This document shows, one piece after another, positions 62,706 to 64,000 of a stretch of DNA of 64,000 nucleotides (position 1 is its first letter; every line of letters starts with the position of its first letter). The notes under the pieces were generated by a model that was not told the DNA's origin, searched no databases, and was given only the letters and a program-made list of their open reading frames with translations. The position numbers were made by a program, and so were the translations under genes. Origin of the DNA: Acidobacteriota bacterium (GTDB taxonomy: Bacteria; Acidobacteriota; Terriglobia; 20CM-2-55-15); contig JAJEEE010000010.1 of NCBI GenBank assembly GCA_022821145.1, positions 1 through 64,000 of the forward strand, written 5' to 3'.

Positions 62706-64000
62706 GTGTCACGCATCGCACCACACCTGCCGCGCCGAAGCCTGAGTGCCTCGTTGGCCCGACTGTCACTGGTTTGGGCTTTCGCCTCCGGCGCATCCAG
62801 TCTCTTCGCGGCGCAAGTCGACAATGAACCGGACGTCCTGCGCGTCGGCGCGCAACTAGTCCAAGTCAACGTCGTCGTGACCGGCGACGACGGCCCTGTC
62901 CACGGTCTGACCGTCGACGACTTCACCGTGCTGGACGACGGTGTCGAACGCACGATCGAGGTCTTCGAGGTCATCCGTTCAGCGACGGTCGATTCCGACC
63001 CGGGGGCGATGCTTCCCGACAACGTCGTGTCGAACCGGCTGGATCGCCGGGGACGGCGGCCCGAGTCGGCCACGGCCCTCCTCATCGACCGGCTGAACAC
63101 GCTGGGTCGCGACCAGGCGTTCATGGACCAGCAGGCGCGGGAATTCCTCGCCGAGGCGTCGGCGGCCGGCGAGCACGTCGTCGTTCTCGAGCTCGGCGAG
63201 GAGGGGTTGACCGTCCTGGCCGACTTCACGGCTCCCCCGGAGGCCATTCGCGACGCGCTCGAAGACCGGCGCCCGTCCCACTCCCTGACGATGGGATCGA
63301 GCCTGGAGTTCTTCACGGGCGGGCTGGACCCGATACTGGAGAACCTGAGGGACCGACTCGAGGAAGAGCAAGGTACGGGAGAGTCGGAAGGATCGAGCAC
63401 GATCCTGGAAGTTGATCCGGACGAACTCCCGGATACGGTCGAGTTCGAAGTTCAGCTCCAACGCTATTTCATGAACCGGCGACTCCTGATGACCGCCGCG
63501 GCGCTCGAGGCGAGCGCCCGTCACCTGGCGCGGCTGCCCGGCCGGAAGAACCTCGTATGGATGGCCGCTCAGTTTCCGTTCCCGTACGAGGCGTGGCAGG
63601 ACACCCGCTTCACCAGTTCCACCAACTTCATGCCGCCTTCCACCCTGAATCGGATCGACGCGGTGTTTCGCGAGATCGTGGACAGCGACGTCGCCGTGTA
63701 TCCGATCGACGTCATGGGCATTCGGAACCCCGACTCGACCGAGGACATGGACTTCACGCTCGATCTTCCGATGAAGATCGCCGAGGTCACGGGCGGACGC
63801 GCATCGTTCAACACCAACGGATTGGCGACACGGATTCGCGAGGCCGTCCGCGACATGCACTCGAATTACTCGTTGGGATTCTACGTTCCCGAAGTCGAGT
63901 CCGATGCCGAGTTCCACGAGCTCGAGGTGCGCGTGGACCGCGATGACGTCGAGGTGCTGCACCGGGACGGCTACTTCGGATTCGGCGCCGACGCGACCGG
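62706..64000 (+). CDS. VWFA-related acidobacterial domain protein, copy 3 (cut by window end)
   Basis: At least 431 residues from GTG 62706 (VSRIAPHLPRR), running off the right edge. The same layout as the copies at 51688 and 53485: signal segment ending LFAAQ, LRVGAQLVQVNVVVTGDDG, LLIDRLNT replacing DxSxS, GRKNLVWMAAQFPFPY and NYSLGFYVPEVESD. The variable middle (about 210-245, GLDPILENLRDRLEEEQGTGESEG) is acidic and unlike the other two. Upstream sequence does not match the repeat that precedes copies 1 and 2, so this copy is an older or separately placed member. Confidence 0.88.
   Translation, partial: MSRIAPHLPRRSLSASLARLSLVWAFASGASSLFAAQVDNEPDVLRVGAQLVQVNVVVTGDDGPVHGLTVDDFTVLDDGVERTIEVFEVIRSATVDSDPGAMLPDNVVSNRLDRRGRRPESATALLIDRLNTLGRDQAFMDQQAREFLAEASAAGEHVVVLELGEEGLTVLADFTAPPEAIRDALEDRRPSHSLTMGSSLEFFTGGLDPILENLRDRLEEEQGTGESEGSSTILEVDPDELPDTVEFEVQLQRYFMNRRLLMTAAALEASARHLARLPGRKNLVWMAAQFPFPYEAWQDTRFTSSTNFMPPSTLNRIDAVFREIVDSDVAVYPIDVMGIRNPDSTEDMDFTLDLPMKIAEVTGGRASFNTNGLATRIREAVRDMHSNYSLGFYVPEVESDAEFHELEVRVDRDDVEVLHRDGYFGFGADAT

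Overview
The window looks like a chromosomal segment from a GC-rich Gram-negative bacterium, most likely an Acidobacteriota member. This taxonomic call is inference. It rests on three intact or near-intact proteins plus one pseudogene of the VWFA-related acidobacterial family (TIGR03436 type), on paired DUF1592/DUF1552 secreted proteins with ankyrin-repeat partners, on outer-membrane TamA/TamB genes, and on a split b6-type bc complex with a multiheme cytochrome c. Most of the window is dense and GC-rich. I saw no tRNA or rRNA genes and no CRISPR array.

Layout. Bases 1-135 hold what looks like the terminal part of an insertion sequence running off the left edge. Bases 241-6625 are core-type genes: metallo-beta-lactamase fold lipoprotein, glycosyltransferase, M20 peptidase, DHH phosphoesterase, D-aminoacyl-tRNA deacylase and a HEAT-repeat membrane protein. 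Bases 6681-17563 form a long respiratory block: Rieske protein, b6-type cytochrome b, subunit IV, an octaheme membrane cytochrome c, a cupredoxin-like lipoprotein, heme A synthase, heme O synthase, an ABC exporter, SCO and a DUF420 (CtaM-like) protein. These read as a quinol-oxidising bc complex plus the assembly kit for a heme-copper oxidase, whose structural genes are not in the window.

Bases 17595-22113 (minus strand) carry three small exported or membrane proteins, two of them paralogues, and an M14 carboxypeptidase. Bases 22257-28455 (plus) carry a DUF721 protein, gatC, gatA, an OmpH-like protein, an acetyltransferase, an alpha/beta hydrolase behind a LacI-type palindrome, and a small PNPOx/DinB/OsmC group. 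Bases 28480-35707 (minus) are a tightly overlapped TamA, SurA-like, TamB operon, preceded by rpmB. Next come a PpiC-type lipoprotein (plus) and a minus-strand operon of O-antigen ligase-like protein, amidase, biotin carboxylase and biotin carrier protein.

From 41.9 kb the window becomes accessory. One cassette (41956-47145, plus) encodes ankyrin protein, DUF1592 cytochrome and Tat-exported DUF1552 protein. A related cassette lies at 56146-62637 with the ankyrin gene divergent from DUF1592, DUF1552 and a diheme cytochrome. Between the two cassettes lie a lower-GC island (about 47.1-51.1 kb) with a SAMHD1-like HD phosphohydrolase operon, and a tandem array of VWFA-related genes (pseudogene 51140-51572, genes at 51688 and 53485). 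A further VWFA copy starts at 62706 and is cut by the window end. The duplicated ankyrin/DUF1592/DUF1552 cassettes and the HD operon are the most likely places for undescribed biology.
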